25,655 nt of DNA. Source: an uncultured Prevotella sp. Lineage in GTDB: Bacteria > Bacteroidota > Bacteroidia > Bacteroidales > Bacteroidaceae. Location: assembly GCA_934256705.1 (NCBI GenBank), contig CAKQPF010000052.1:1-25655 (forward strand). Reading direction: 5' to 3'. Below are positions 25,433 to 25,655 of the stretch, one piece after another. The notes beneath the pieces were generated by a model. That model searched no databases. It saw only the letters and a program-made list of their open reading frames with translations, and had not been told where the DNA came from. The position numbers and the translations under genes were made by a program. How positions within the stretch are numbered: the stretch's first letter is position 1; every line of letters starts with the position of its first letter.

Positions 25433-25532
25433 TCGCGCTGACGCGGTTGCGGGGCCTTGCTGGGGGATTATCACAAGAGGACGAAAGTAATCTCCTGTTC
25501 ACTATCTCCTATTCCCTATTCCCTATATTTGG

Positions 25533-25558
25533 CGGTAACGCGGGCAACACAGTGGCGG
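25533..25558. repeat. 26-bp direct repeat, copy D
   Basis: CGGTAACGCGGGCAACACAG followed by TGGCGG differs from the copy at 25315-25340 by one base. The two copies bound a 192-bp stretch holding the low-complexity tracts. This copy ends about 20 bp before the intron boundary. Confidence 0.75.
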
Positions 25559-25579
25559 ACGCTGGAGAATAACCTGGCA

Positions 25580-25655
25580 ATCGAGTAGGAGGAAAACGAA
25601 GTAGTTTTCCTCCTACTTTCGTTTTCCGACCTCTCACACCACCGTACGTGCGGTT
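25580..25655 (-). mobile_element. 3' end of a group II intron (domain V end and domain VI)
   Basis: On the minus strand the edge reads CGTACGGTGGTGTGAGAGG, typical of the 3' strand of domain V and the linker in bacterial group II introns. It is followed by a perfect 14-bp domain-VI-like hairpin (plus-strand arms 25584-25597 and 25604-25617) and the ending CTACTCGAT. The intron boundary should be at about 25580. Its reverse-transcriptase gene and 5' part would lie beyond the window. It is inserted about 390 bp upstream of the enzyme-block promoter, in the same orientation as the enzyme genes. Confidence 0.75.

Noticed and set aside
25251..25502. Minus-strand open frame rich in HSSLF/LHFS repeats
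   Set aside because: It is the translation of GAAGA/GTGAA low-complexity repeats and overlaps the operator region; no true gene is supported.

Overview
The window looks like part of a Bacteroidales genome, most likely Prevotella/Segatella-like. Promoters have the Bacteroidetes form (TTTG, then TAnnTTTG), Shine-Dalgarno sequences are not evident, and nearly all proteins carry Sec signal peptides. One enzyme has the same architecture as the bifunctional xylanase/feruloyl esterase known from Prevotella ruminicola. All protein genes I can support are on the minus strand.

From 25150 down to 1734 lies one block of eleven secreted carbohydrate-active enzyme genes, the hydrolase part of an arabinoxylan utilisation locus. 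In order of transcription they are: a two-esterase protein (CE1-like, Ig-like, CBM-like, CE6/SASA); GH10 xylanase fused to a CE1 feruloyl esterase; GH43-CBM6; GH97; a second GH43-CBM6; GH43 with accessory domains; GH31; GH97 (ATGA overlap with GH31); a GH43-CBM6-GH8 fusion; an arabinanase-like GH43; and a GH43 with a C-terminal beta-sandwich. GH10 would cut the xylan backbone. The esterases would remove acetyl and feruloyl groups. The GH43 enzymes would remove arabinose and xylose, GH31 alpha-linked xylose, and GH97 alpha-galactose caps. GH8 and one GH43 would finish the oligosaccharides. This set resembles my recollection of the Bacteroides ovatus locus for complex (corn-type) arabinoxylan. 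No SusC/SusD pair, hybrid two-component regulator or glucuronidase is in the window, so those parts must lie outside it or elsewhere.

The left end (1-920) holds an AT-rich beta-propeller lipoprotein gene cut by the window edge and running into a small GGTACC-rich repeat. Between it and the enzyme block (921-1733) are its promoter, a candidate plus-strand small RNA with its own terminator, and the terminator hairpin of the enzyme block. The right end (25151-25655) holds the enzyme-block promoter, low-complexity repeats, two copies of a 26-bp repeat and the 3' end of a group II intron.

The most interesting observation is regulatory. A 30-bp element made of two ATGTWACAT palindromes 21 bp apart lies exactly 29 bp upstream of the -7 box of both the enzyme-block promoter and the lipoprotein promoter, 24 kb away. 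This suggests that one activator controls both. Intergenic gaps also hold 22-bp-phased repeat arrays, REP-like hairpins and intercistronic stem-loops.
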